From Rhizobium freirei PRF 81 (GTDB lineage: Bacteria; Pseudomonadota; Alphaproteobacteria; Rhizobiales; Rhizobiaceae), in contig NZ_AQHN01000084.1 of NCBI RefSeq assembly GCF_000359745.1, forward strand, positions 434,001-498,000: 64,000 bases of DNA, given 5' to 3'. The translations under genes were made by a program, and so were the position numbers. Shown here piece by piece: positions 26,462 to 35,365 of the stretch (the stretch's first letter is position 1; each line of letters begins with the position of its first letter). The notes beneath the pieces were generated by a model. That model worked only from the letters and a program-made list of their open reading frames with translations, was not told the DNA's origin and did no database searches.

Positions 26462-27091
26462 TCAGCTCACGGATCTCGTAATTGCCATCGCGATCTGATC
26501 CTCCGAGCCGCCTCCCATGACAACGCCGCCGATATCGAAGGTCGGCACCGAGCGTATGCCCTTAGCCCGCGATTTGGCGATTTCCTTGTCGCTCTCTGCC
26601 TGTTCCTTCGGGTCCGCCAGGATCGTTCGCGCCTGCTGGGCGGTGAAGCCGTGCGGCACGGCGATCTCAGCCAGGACCGCTTTGTCGGAGATGTTTTGGC
26701 TGTCGAAGAAGAATGCCTTCATCAACGCCATTGACAGCGCATGTTGCGTACCGCGCTCGCGTGCATGCCTCAACAACGTATGAGCATGGACGGTGCGGTA
26801 GATATAAGGCTGCTGCGCGAGACTGAGCGTCAGGTCGAGGCCCGACGCCCGCGCCTCTCCTTCCGGCCCGGCGAAGGCTTTGCCCACCTGCGCGACATCG
26901 ATGCCGCGCATCCGGAAATAGTCTTCGAGCTTGAATCCCCCCTGCGGTGCGGAGGGATGCAACTCGAACGGATGGTGCTCGATATCAACGTCGAGGTCCG
27001 GAAAGCGCTCGCGCAGGACCTTGTCGAGCCGATGTTGCCCGATGATGCACCACGGGCAGACGATATCGGTGTAGAAGTCGATTTTCAGCAT
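26462..27091 (-). CDS. DsbA-family (FrnE-like) oxidoreductase
   Basis: A 209-residue thioredoxin-fold protein with an inserted helical domain. The redox motif CPWC is at residues 12-15, directly after the first strand, and VPTFDIGGVVMGG supplies the cis-Pro. There is no signal peptide, so it acts in the cytoplasm, like FrnE and 2-hydroxychromene-2-carboxylate isomerase relatives. It lies 23 bp downstream of azoR on the same strand, and the two are likely co-transcribed for thiol or electrophile stress. Confidence 0.85.
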   Translation of the reverse strand: MLKIDFYTDIVCPWCIIGQHRLDKVLRERFPDLDVDIEHHPFELHPSAPQGGFKLEDYFRMRGIDVAQVGKAFAGPEGEARASGLDLTLSLAQQPYIYRTVHAHTLLRHARERGTQHALSMALMKAFFFDSQNISDKAVLAEIAVPHGFTAQQARTILADPKEQAESDKEIAKSRAKGIRSVPTFDIGGVVMGGGSEDQIAMAITRSVS

Positions 27092-27114
27092 TGGTCAATT
27101 CCGCGAGCTCGACA

Positions 27115-27735
27115 TCAAGCGGCGAGCGTCTGGATGGTGTCGAGTGCGCCGCGTAGAGCGGTTTCGCGGAACTCGGGACCAACCGCCACGCCTTCAGCAA
27201 TGATAAACTCGACGTCGTTGATGCCAACGAGCGAGAAGACGGAACGCAGATAGGTTTCGGCATGCTCATGCTGAGCGGCTGCCGATCCCTCTGCGTAGTA
27301 GCCACCGCGCGCCAGAGCGACGATCACTCGCTTTCCTGCCGCGAGACCGATAGGCTGGTTGGGACCGCCGTAGCGGAACGTCTTGCCGAAGACGACGATC
27401 CGGTCGATCCAGGCTCTGAGCGTGCTCGGGACCGAGTAGTTGTAGAGTGGGACACCCAGCACGACGATATCCGCAGCCATGAAGTCCTCGAGCACCTTCT
27501 TGCTCTCAACGGCGTCGTTCCGTTCAGCGTCGGAAAAGTCGCCTGTATCCATATCCTGTGCAAGCGCCGCGAAGACACGTGCGGTCAGGTGCGGCAGCGG
27601 GTGGACCGCAAGATCGCGGTATTGGACGTCGAGACCGGGAATTTCCCGCTTCAGCCGCTCGGCCGTCGCAGCGGACATTTCGCGGCTTATCGAGCCCGTG
27701 GCCTGAATGCTCGTGTCGATGTGTAACAGCTTCAT
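27115..27735 (-). CDS. azoR: FMN-dependent NADH:quinone oxidoreductase/azoreductase
   Basis: A 206-residue flavodoxin-fold enzyme reducing quinones and azo compounds with NADH. The FMN phosphate-binding loop lies in the first 20 residues (DTSIQATGSISRE), with PLYNYSVPSTLRAWIDRI and the GG(Y)Y segment (ARGGYYAEGS) later, as in E. coli AzoR. AAGGAGAACACA precedes the chosen ATG (MKLLHIDTS); a start 27 codons upstream lacks such a site. It is the first gene of a pair with the DsbA-like gene. Confidence 0.9.
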   Translation of the reverse strand: MKLLHIDTSIQATGSISREMSAATAERLKREIPGLDVQYRDLAVHPLPHLTARVFAALAQDMDTGDFSDAERNDAVESKKVLEDFMAADIVVLGVPLYNYSVPSTLRAWIDRIVVFGKTFRYGGPNQPIGLAAGKRVIVALARGGYYAEGSAAAQHEHAETYLRSVFSLVGINDVEFIIAEGVAVGPEFRETALRGALDTIQTLAA

Positions 27736-27934
27736 TGTGTTCTCCTTACGTGAAACCTTGAGCAAGGAGAATTTACGTCGCGTATACCGCAACGCTAGAT
27801 GCACGTTCTCGGACATTGAGTTGCTGAATCGGGAACGCCAGTAGTCTCGCGGGCATATCGAAATTGCTCAATTGAGTAACAACTGCCCACGAGACTTCGA
27901 ACTGGTGGACTTGTAAAATGTCGCGATCCCATGT

Positions 27935-27950
27935 GGTGGCATCTGCTACC
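27935..27950. promoter_or_regulatory. 16-bp dyad shared with the lysR upstream region, copy 2
   Basis: GGTGGCA-TC-TGCTACC, 200 bp upstream of azoR in the 276-bp gap 27736-28011. It matches the reverse complement of 25177-25192 at 15 of 16 positions; the match continues as CCA-TT on the right. Confidence 0.45.
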
Positions 27951-28011
27951 CAATTGCTTGCGTAGATTTGAACAGGGGAGCATCGAGAGCTCCCGTACTC
28001 AGCATGTCCGC

Positions 28012-28860
28012 TCATAATCCAAGATCGGCCAGAGCCTTGCGCATAACATCGGCGTCGGCATCGATCCCGGTCCAGTAGCGAATGGCGATGACGCCTTGGT
28101 TGACCAGCATTCCGAGGCCATCGGCGGTGCGGCATCCCCGTGCCTGCGCCTGTTTGAGGAACGGCGTCAGCGGCGGGTTCGGAATGCCGTCGGCCACCAC
28201 AATGTCGGAGCGCAGGCTGCCGAACTCGATGTCCGGCGCGGCGTCGACATCCGGAAACAGGCCGATCGACGTGGCGTTGATGAGGATGTCCGTGTCCTCC
28301 GGTACGTGGTAGCGGCCGTCCCAGGGCCGATAGCGCCCGAGTGCCGGCGTCTGTCCGTCGATGACGGCGGCGACCTCCTCTCCGCGACGGGCGCTGCGAT
28401 TGACGACTGTGATTTCGGCTGCTCCGGCCAGTGCCATCTCCACGCCGACGGCCCTGGCCGCGCCGCCTGCTCCGAGCAGCACGACACGCTTGGCCGCCGG
28501 GTCGATGATTTCGCGCAGTGCGGCGACAAAACCTTTTCCGTCGGTATTTTCGCCGATCAACCGACCATCGCGGCGCACGACGGTGTTGACCGCGCCAATA
28601 ATACGGGCGGATTGACCGAGCTCGTCCAAATGCTCGATCACCGCCACCTTGTGAGGAAGCGAGCAATTGAAGCCCATCCAGCCCATGGCGCGGGCGCCGC
28701 GCACGGCATCCGCCAATGCCTCGGGCGCGACCTCGCAATTGATATATCGCCAGTCGAGACCATGATGGCGATAGGCTGCCTCGATCATGGCGACGGTTGG
28801 GTTTTCGGCGGCCGGCATCGCGAAGGAACCGGTGAGCGGCGAAAGAAAATTGTGAACCAT
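28012..28860 (-). CDS. Shikimate/quinate dehydrogenase-like protein
   Basis: A 282-residue AroE-family oxidoreductase. The N-terminal substrate domain contains the catalytic Lys in SLPHKVAVIEHLD (about 71) and Asp in ENTDGKGF (about 107). The C-terminal Rossmann domain has GAGGAARAV and the NADP-phosphate-binding NRSARR. It is encoded beside a GMC oxidoreductase gene, not among aromatic biosynthesis genes, so it is probably a catabolic paralogue (quinate, shikimate or another cyclic polyol) rather than the housekeeping aroE. AGGAG precedes the ATG. Confidence 0.8.
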   Translation of the reverse strand: MVHNFLSPLTGSFAMPAAENPTVAMIEAAYRHHGLDWRYINCEVAPEALADAVRGARAMGWMGFNCSLPHKVAVIEHLDELGQSARIIGAVNTVVRRDGRLIGENTDGKGFVAALREIIDPAAKRVVLLGAGGAARAVGVEMALAGAAEITVVNRSARRGEEVAAVIDGQTPALGRYRPWDGRYHVPEDTDILINATSIGLFPDVDAAPDIEFGSLRSDIVVADGIPNPPLTPFLKQAQARGCRTADGLGMLVNQGVIAIRYWTGIDADADVMRKALADLGL

Positions 28861-28877
28861 AGAAAGCTCCTAAACGA

Positions 28878-30404
28878 TCAGGCGGCAAGATTATCGTTGC
28901 GCCAGGCGGCGCGCAGGTGAGTGCCGACGCGCAGCGCCTGTGCGCAGATGGTGAGTGCCGGATTGAGCGCCGCGGAAGACGGGAAGAACGAGGCGTCGAC
29001 CACGTAGAGGTTCGGATGGTCGTGTGTCCGGCAGAGGGAATTGAGCGCCGACTGTGCGGGATCCGCCCCCATGCGCACCGTGCCGCATTGATGGGACGGC
29101 GCCTCGATGCCGAAAGAATGGCGCAGCACGACCGGGAAAATTCGCCGCAGCCGGGAACGGACATGCTCCACGAAGCGATCATGCGCCGGCCCGTCTCCGG
29201 GGTGATAAGCAACTTCGACCCGACCATCGGGCAGAAGGCGGACACGGCTTTCGGCCCGCGGCAGGTCCTCGGACATGCATAGCCAGTCGACGCTATGACG
29301 TCCGAGGAGATTGGCAAACGGACGCGGTATCCAAGGGTAGGCGGAGCGGATCATCGGCCCCTTGACGTTACCGAGCATTTGAATATTGCCCCGCGCCGCA
29401 CGGTCGTTTGGCAGGCCATGATAGAAATCGTTGGCGGATAGGGTCTTCGGAAATTTCGTGTCGTTGACGCGAAACGGCATCAGACCCATCAGCCCGGTCA
29501 GATGATGGTTCATCAAATAGCGGCCAACGACGCCCGAGCGATTGGCAAGTCCGTTCGGATTGGAGGCGTCGGATGAGCGCAGCAGCAGAAGAGCGGAGTT
29601 GATCGCGCCGGCACTGAGGACGAACAGGGGCGCTTCAACGCGCATAAGCTGGCCGTCACGCTGGATTTCGGCCGCCGCTATGCGCCCATCTGCTGCGGGG
29701 AGGAGCCGCATGACCTGTGCTTCCGTCCAAAGCGTCACGTTGGGATGTTTGAGGGCAGGCCGGATCAGCCGCGTCTCGCCATCGCCTTTCGCACCATAGC
29801 GGCAGGGAAAGGCATCGCAGGTGCCGCAGCGGCGACAGCTTCCGCCGTGGCCGAAATCGACCGCAGATGGCATGAAGAAGGGGCGGAGGCCCTGTGCGCG
29901 CAATCTTTCCGCCATGTCGGCGATGATCGGCTCATGTGGAATGGCTGCATGGGGATAAGGGTTGGAACGAACGGCCTCCGTAGGATCCTCGCCTGCCTGT
30001 CCACGCACGCCGAACAGACGCTCCGCCTCGTCATAATAGGGTTCGAGATCGGCATAGGAGACCGGCCAGGCCGGGGATATCCCGCCCTCGTGCCGTACCT
30101 CGTGAAAATCGCTTTCGCGGAACCGGAACATGGCGGTTCCATAGAACTTCGTGTGTCCGCCGACATAGTAGTATTGGCCGGGGCGGTAGCGACGACCGGT
30201 CTCGTCCCGATATTCTTCCTTGGTCCGGTAGCGTGCTTGGGTGAAAACTGCTTCGGCGTCGGCATTTTCCGGCTCGTTGGGTAGGTAATTGCCGCGTTCG
30301 AGGATGAGTATCCGTGCCCCCGTACCCGCCAGCTGACGTGCGATCGTGCCGCCGCCAACACCCGATCCGATGATCACCACATCCGGTCTGATTGCCGCGT
30401 CCAT
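28878..30404 (-). CDS. GMC-family FAD oxidoreductase
   Basis: A 508-residue flavoprotein. FAD is bound by the N-terminal GSGVGGGTIA and ILERG motifs, and the C-terminal GMC segment has the active-site His in SHQCGTVRMG and NLYVVDASFFPSSAALNP. A Cys-rich stretch, CRRCGTCDAFPC (about 195-206), is typical of bacterial GMC sugar/polyol dehydrogenases that donate electrons to the respiratory chain. It lies 17 bp upstream of the AroE-like gene on the same strand and is divergent from an AraC regulator. It likely oxidises an alcohol or polyol whose product feeds the AroE-like enzyme. AGGAGGAG precedes the ATG. Confidence 0.85.
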   Translation of the reverse strand: MDAAIRPDVVIIGSGVGGGTIARQLAGTGARILILERGNYLPNEPENADAEAVFTQARYRTKEEYRDETGRRYRPGQYYYVGGHTKFYGTAMFRFRESDFHEVRHEGGISPAWPVSYADLEPYYDEAERLFGVRGQAGEDPTEAVRSNPYPHAAIPHEPIIADMAERLRAQGLRPFFMPSAVDFGHGGSCRRCGTCDAFPCRYGAKGDGETRLIRPALKHPNVTLWTEAQVMRLLPAADGRIAAAEIQRDGQLMRVEAPLFVLSAGAINSALLLLRSSDASNPNGLANRSGVVGRYLMNHHLTGLMGLMPFRVNDTKFPKTLSANDFYHGLPNDRAARGNIQMLGNVKGPMIRSAYPWIPRPFANLLGRHSVDWLCMSEDLPRAESRVRLLPDGRVEVAYHPGDGPAHDRFVEHVRSRLRRIFPVVLRHSFGIEAPSHQCGTVRMGADPAQSALNSLCRTHDHPNLYVVDASFFPSSAALNPALTICAQALRVGTHLRAAWRNDNLAA

Positions 30405-30527
30405 CTGCTCCTCCTGTTGCCGGGCACAGTGAGATTACAGACGACAATGGATAACGCCATTCCCTCTGACCGCAAGAATTTGTATGATAGCCGCATTCTA
30501 CTGCGATCTATGCGGAGTAATACGCCA

Positions 30528-31397
30528 ATGCAGCCATGGTTCGAAACGGTTGCCATTCCTGCTGATCGCTCCTGGCTCCTGTTCGACCGGCAATTGCCCG
30601 ACTTCCCGTTCAACTGGCACTACCATCCGGAATTCGAGCTGACGCTGACGGTCGATAGCGGCGGCGTGCGCTTCGTCGGCGATAATGTGGAGCGTTACGG
30701 CGATGGCGATCTCGTTCTGCTCGGGCCGAACCTGCCCCATGCCTGGCAGTCCGAGACGCTCGTGGGAGAGGCGCGGCTGCACCGGGCGATCGTATGCTGG
30801 TTCACCCGCGAATGGATCGAGGGCTTGATGGCGTTGATGCCGGAATATGGCGGCCTTGCTTCCTTGGCTGCTGCGGCCGGGCGCGGACTGGAGTTCGATG
30901 CGACAACGGTCGCGCGTCTGCGCCCGCGCATGCTGGCGCTCGGCGGGCTTGCGCCGGCGCGGCAAGTCCTGGAATTGCAGGGGATCTTGTTGGATCTCGC
31001 CGCAGTTTCTGGGAGGTCGCTGGCCTCAGGGGAGGTTTCCGTCAGCGAAACGCCGCGTGACCGGGAACGGATGCGCCGGGTGCTCACCTGGCTGCACGCG
31101 CATTATCGTGAACCGCTGCGGCTCGCCCCGCTCTGCGCTATCGCGCATCTGACGGATAGCCAATTGCAGCGCGTGTTCAAGCGCAGCACCCGCATGTCGA
31201 TCAGCCAATATGTGATGCAGTTGCGCATTGGCCGGGCCTGCCAGATGCTGATGCAAACCGACCTGCCCATGAGCCATATCGCCAGCGAATGCGGCTTTTC
31301 CGATACGGCGCATTTCGCCCATCAATTTCGCGCCGCCAAAGGCCTGCCGCCGACACGCTACCGGCAAAGCTTCAAATCATCGGCAGCGAGCGCTTGA
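30528..31397 (+). CDS. AraC-family transcriptional regulator
   Basis: A 289-residue regulator with an N-terminal cupin sensor (FNWHYHPEFELTL) and two C-terminal AraC helix-turn-helices (about 185-285; LAPLCAIAHLTDSQLQRVFKRS and MSHIASECGFSDTAHFAHQFR). The ATG of MQPWFET is preferred because GGAG lies 10 nt upstream; MRSNTPMQPW, six codons earlier, is the alternative. It is divergent from the GMC/AroE-like pair and probably activates it. Confidence 0.82.
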   Translation: MQPWFETVAIPADRSWLLFDRQLPDFPFNWHYHPEFELTLTVDSGGVRFVGDNVERYGDGDLVLLGPNLPHAWQSETLVGEARLHRAIVCWFTREWIEGLMALMPEYGGLASLAAAAGRGLEFDATTVARLRPRMLALGGLAPARQVLELQGILLDLAAVSGRSLASGEVSVSETPRDRERMRRVLTWLHAHYREPLRLAPLCAIAHLTDSQLQRVFKRSTRMSISQYVMQLRIGRACQMLMQTDLPMSHIASECGFSDTAHFAHQFRAAKGLPPTRYRQSFKSSAASA

Positions 31398-31421
31398 GCG
31401 GCCCGGGCATCGCTTACTTAT

Positions 31422-31440
31422 TTCGCGTCAATGACGCGAA
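31422..31440. terminator. Palindrome between convergent genes
   Basis: TTCGCGTCA-A-TGACGCGAA is a perfect 9-bp inverted repeat, able to fold as a 7-bp stem with a 5-nt loop. It lies between the araC-type and PIG-L genes, which converge. It is probably a bidirectional terminator, though T-runs are absent. Confidence 0.45.
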
Positions 31441-31445
31441 GCCGG

Positions 31446-33842
31446 TCATTGGGCTGGCTGCACCAGATTGGCCAGAAGGCGAAAGGCGCCGGGCACGAGG
31501 CGGTCGAGCTGATGGTGCAGGACGAGACTTGTATGCGTATGGCGGCCTTTGCCGATTTCTGCCGAGACCAGCGCGCCGAACAGCGGCTGTTCACCATCGT
31601 CATGCATGGAAAGGAGCGGCTGATAGGCCTCATCCCAGCTAGAGGCGAAGTAGAGCCCGCGCTCCTTGTGCCATCCGTTCCAATCATTGTCATCGATGAG
31701 GTTCGGCCCGGTCAGCAAGGGATGTTCCGGTATCAGAACGGTGACCGGTGCTGCCGGATTGGTGACGCGCCAGCGCAGCGAAGGCGAGCCGATCGAGAGT
31801 TTTTGGGGCGGCGTGTGTTCCGGATGCCAGCCGTCGGATGGACGGTGATAAAGGGTCACCAGATGCCCACCCTGTTCCACGAAGCGGTGCAGCCTGTCCG
31901 TTGCGGCTGCCAGATCGTGTCGCAATCCGAAGGCAAATATGCCGACTACGATCGTCGTGAACAGCGAAAGATCACCTGTAAGATGATGCTCTTCGAGCTC
32001 GGTGACATCGAACCCCATCCGCTTCAGCCAGAGACAGGTATTGTCGGCACCGCCGCCGATATAGCCGATGCACGCATCCGGCAGGCGCAGGTCGAGCGCG
32101 AGTATCGACAGGGCGGTCTGTTCGCGCCAGAGGGCGGTGCCGACATGCCGGTAGCTCGTGGCAGTCGTTTGCCAGGCGGGCTGCCCATCCGCGATCGGCA
32201 GCAGGCGCGTCAAACCGGGCTTTAATTCATCAGGCGCACGCACCGTCGCCGCTGATCCCTCCGCCTCGGCAAGCCATCCGTTCTCCGATCCGAAGGCGGT
32301 CTTGTTTACATGGCCTTCAACGGCAAGCCCGATCCGCCATTCATTTGTTTGTCGTTGGCGCGTCGAAACGACAAGTGCGGGCGGATCCAGCCGAAGCGAC
32401 ATGGGCGGAACAATGGCAAATTGCTCCTCCAGATCGACAAGGGTTTCCGCCTCGTGCCCATCGAGGCCAGCCTTGAGCCGGATGTATGCCTGTCCATTGC
32501 CGCAGAGCGCGCGCCATGCCGGCTCGAAGAGCGGCGAAAGGGCCGCTTGCGGCGAAACGGAGATGGTCAATTTCTCCCGTCCCGGTGTCCGGCTCTCGAA
32601 AGACGCGGTGCTGCCTTTCGGCAGAACGACTTCAGCAGTTATAGCGATATCCGCCGCCCCGCTTCCATACTCGACGATAAGGCTAGTTTCGCTGCCTGGG
32701 GCCAGGATCGGCCTGTCAAGGCTGGCACGGTCGAATAGCAAAGCTGCTTCGATCAATGCGGCATCGATTTCCCGGAGTTTGCGCTCAAGCCGGTGCCGCT
32801 GCAGGAAAGCATCCGGTGAATGGATCAGAGCTGCCTTCAGGTCTTTCGCCGCATCGACCAGTCGTTTGATAATGGTCTCTCGCCGCGGATAGGCGGCAAT
32901 GGCGTCTTCGATCGCTGCATGGGCATTGAGCAGCTTCTGCGTGGCTTCTTCTGAGAGCCCGCCAGTCGCGGCGAGTTCGGCCAGCGTTTGAGGAAGAGAA
33001 GCGAAGATCGTCTCTTCCGAATGGCTCTCCGGCAATTTCAGATGCAGCGGCCATTCGGCTTTTGGCATGTCAGGCCAACGGCCCATGCCCTGCGTGGCAT
33101 GACAGGCGCGCGACCACTCACCGATACGGTCATAATCCGCCCCGGTTGCCTCGTCGCGGTCGGCCGCGCGGATTTTCAGCGTTGCGTCCGGTGGAGGCAG
33201 CTCGTCATCATAGGTATCGCCGCCGCCCGGCCACGCTGGCAGGTAGAATTTTGCGACCCGCCATGGCGTCAGCCCTTCGGCGAAATGTTCCGGATAGGCA
33301 TTTTCATCCGCCGCGAGCCGCACGGCTTTCTCCGCTGCCCGCGTCATGGCGCGGTGATGGCCGTGCTGGCCGGGAACATCGAGAAAGGTCGGCAGCACGA
33401 TGTCGGGGCGCTCGGCGCGATAGGCGCGCACCAGACGCTCGACGGTCTTCTCCTCGCCCCAGTGCGCTAAGGTGCCGTCGCCATCCTTGGAAAAGCCGAA
33501 ATCGTGCACAGCATCGTCCGGGCCATGGCCGAGCCAATGGATATCGCAATCGAGAATGCGCGCCGCCTCTTCCATCTCGCGGCTGCGGATCACGCCGAGC
33601 GCGCCGCCACGCTCCAACCCAAGCGCATTCTGTCCGCCTTCGCCACGTGTCGAGCAGGCGATCACGACGCGCGTGCCGAGCGCGAAACGGAAATAGGCCA
33701 TCAGCCCGCTTTGCTCGTCGTCGGGATGCGCGCCCGCGTGCATCAGCGTCACCGTTGATCGCAGCCTGCTCAGCGCCCGATGCAGTCGGACAAGGGCAGG
33801 TGACGATTTCTGGCGCTCGATGCGCTGAAGGGCGGTGAGCAT
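31446..33842 (-). CDS. Large PIG-L/LmbE deacetylase with C-terminal GATase1-like domain
   Basis: A 798-residue protein, about three times the length of simple PIG-L enzymes. The N-terminus has the zinc motif AHPDDE (about 38-43) and a later HGHHRAM segment supplying a His, as in MshB/BshB-type deacetylases that remove N-acyl groups from amino sugars. The middle is beta-rich. The last 200 residues (IGYIGGGADNTCLWLKRMGF...) look like a ThuA/class I amidotransferase-like fold. No signal peptide is evident. GAGGAA precedes the ATG. Its gene lies between a ROK repressor and a CUT1 operon, so it probably deacylates the imported glycoconjugate. Confidence 0.8.
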   Translation of the reverse strand: MLTALQRIERQKSSPALVRLHRALSRLRSTVTLMHAGAHPDDEQSGLMAYFRFALGTRVVIACSTRGEGGQNALGLERGGALGVIRSREMEEAARILDCDIHWLGHGPDDAVHDFGFSKDGDGTLAHWGEEKTVERLVRAYRAERPDIVLPTFLDVPGQHGHHRAMTRAAEKAVRLAADENAYPEHFAEGLTPWRVAKFYLPAWPGGGDTYDDELPPPDATLKIRAADRDEATGADYDRIGEWSRACHATQGMGRWPDMPKAEWPLHLKLPESHSEETIFASLPQTLAELAATGGLSEEATQKLLNAHAAIEDAIAAYPRRETIIKRLVDAAKDLKAALIHSPDAFLQRHRLERKLREIDAALIEAALLFDRASLDRPILAPGSETSLIVEYGSGAADIAITAEVVLPKGSTASFESRTPGREKLTISVSPQAALSPLFEPAWRALCGNGQAYIRLKAGLDGHEAETLVDLEEQFAIVPPMSLRLDPPALVVSTRQRQTNEWRIGLAVEGHVNKTAFGSENGWLAEAEGSAATVRAPDELKPGLTRLLPIADGQPAWQTTATSYRHVGTALWREQTALSILALDLRLPDACIGYIGGGADNTCLWLKRMGFDVTELEEHHLTGDLSLFTTIVVGIFAFGLRHDLAAATDRLHRFVEQGGHLVTLYHRPSDGWHPEHTPPQKLSIGSPSLRWRVTNPAAPVTVLIPEHPLLTGPNLIDDNDWNGWHKERGLYFASSWDEAYQPLLSMHDDGEQPLFGALVSAEIGKGRHTHTSLVLHHQLDRLVPGAFRLLANLVQPAQ

Positions 33843-33860
33843 GGTTCCTCGCGTATGGTT

Positions 33861-35069
33861 TTATAATTCAGAATTCATGTCGAGCTTCGGCGTCATCGCT
33901 TCGAACATCGGCAGGGAAGCGGCGCCGAGTGCCGCGGTGAACTTGCCGGTCTGTCCACGCAGCACGCGCGGCAGAGCGCGAGCGCGGCGGCTCGCGACCG
34001 AAATCGGCAGCTCGCCCATATGACGGATCAGATCGTCTATGATCTCGTCCGGCAGCATGCCACCCATGATCACCGTTTCGGGATCAAGAATGTTTTCGAT
34101 CATGGCTATCATCGGCGCGAGGTGGTCGGCGGCGTCCTGCAGCCAGTCGATCACCACCGGGTTGCGCTCCCCATGCAGCTTTTCGAGCGCGTCGAAATCG
34201 GTGTTTTCGATGCCTGCTGCATGAAGTTTTTCGCGCAGCGCGTGAAGCGATGCATAGGTCTCGAGGCAACCCTTCTGGCCGCAGGCACAACGGCGTCCGT
34301 TCGGCGTAATGACGATATGGCCAATTTCGCCGGCATTGCCGAAAGCGCCGCGAAACGGCGCGCCATCCTGGATCATGCCGAGGCCTATGCCGGCGCCGAA
34401 ATAGATCATGGCGAAATTGGAGATCGCATGACCGGCGCCGAACAGGCGTTCGCCGACCGCGGCGGCATTGGCGTCGTTTTCGACGAGGACCGGCTCGCCG
34501 CAGGCTTCGCTCAGAACCTCTGCCGCATCGATCCCGGACCAGCCGGGCAGGGTGGTCGGGCCGACGGAACTCATGCCCTCGATGTCGAAGGGGCCGGGCA
34601 TGACGACGCCGATGCCGAGCAGGCGTGCGGGAAATGACGTTCTGACGGCATCGACTTCCGCCCGCAATTGCGCCGAAAGCTTTTCGGAGCTGACGTCGTG
34701 AATGGGGCGGACATGCTGCTTGCGCGGTTTGCCCGAAAGGTCGAGCACTGTCGTGACCATGTGGGTCGAGCCCATTTCGACGCCGATGGTCATGGCGCCC
34801 TCGGGATTGACGGCAAACTGGATCGGCGGCTGGCCGCGGCCGGTCTTAAGCCGGCCAAGCTGCATCAGGAGGTTATCCGCCACCAGCTCGTCGACGATAT
34901 TGGCGATCGCCTGTGCCGTGAGATGCGTCAGGCGGGCGATATGCATGCGCCCCAACGGCCCATGACGGCGTACGACATCCAGCACGACGCGACGGTTATG
35001 GTCGCGAATTCGTTCGGGATTCTTACCGAGAGTGACGGCCAACGGCATCTTTGCCGGCTGCTGTGTCAT
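33861..35069 (-). CDS. ROK-family transcriptional repressor (NagC/XylR type)
   Basis: A 402-residue repressor with an N-terminal winged helix (about 35-85; MHIARLTHLTAQAIANIVDEL) and a ROK sugar-kinase-like domain with GVEMGSTHMV and the zinc motif CACGQKGCLE. AGGAGG lies before the ATG of MTQQPAKM; an in-frame ATG 14 codons upstream has none. It is divergent from the CUT1 binding-protein gene and 18 bp upstream of the PIG-L gene, so it should repress both sides and respond to a sugar or amino sugar. Confidence 0.85.
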   Translation of the reverse strand: MTQQPAKMPLAVTLGKNPERIRDHNRRVVLDVVRRHGPLGRMHIARLTHLTAQAIANIVDELVADNLLMQLGRLKTGRGQPPIQFAVNPEGAMTIGVEMGSTHMVTTVLDLSGKPRKQHVRPIHDVSSEKLSAQLRAEVDAVRTSFPARLLGIGVVMPGPFDIEGMSSVGPTTLPGWSGIDAAEVLSEACGEPVLVENDANAAAVGERLFGAGHAISNFAMIYFGAGIGLGMIQDGAPFRGAFGNAGEIGHIVITPNGRRCACGQKGCLETYASLHALREKLHAAGIENTDFDALEKLHGERNPVVIDWLQDAADHLAPMIAMIENILDPETVIMGGMLPDEIIDDLIRHMGELPISVASRRARALPRVLRGQTGKFTAALGAASLPMFEAMTPKLDMNSEL

Positions 35070-35365
35070 GTGTCCTCCTGCCTTCATCGAGGAATAGCGC
35101 GGCGTGCTCATAACAGCAATATATTAATTCAACTAAATTATCTTATTGACAAAGCGCATTTAAAATTGAAGCCTAAAGGACAGGGTGGTGAAAGCCGCCC
35201 GGCTTCGACGCGGAAAGAGGGTTTTCGCATGGGGTCAAGGAATAGGCGTCGCGCAGCAATGCGCGACATGTGAAGGAACAGGCGGATGGGCGGAGCGCTC
35301 GTCCGGAGCCACGCCTGGCAACCGCATTTTGGGAAACCGGCGGATGGGGGCACAAGGGAGGATTT
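35070..35365. promoter_or_regulatory. Divergent ROK / CUT1 promoter region
   Basis: This 296-bp spacer has no gene. An unusually AT-rich block at 35114-35170 contains TTAATTCAACTAAATTA and TTGACA. Read in reverse, TTAGTTGAATTAA resembles ROK/XylR-type operator halves, so the repressor may bind here. The remaining 190 bp form a long 5' leader ahead of the binding-protein gene with no clear structure. Confidence 0.4.

Noticed and set aside
27773..29317. A 514-codon minus-strand frame overlapping the AroE-like and GMC genes
   Set aside because: Arg/Ser-rich low-quality translation in a shifted frame; both overlapped genes have complete domains.
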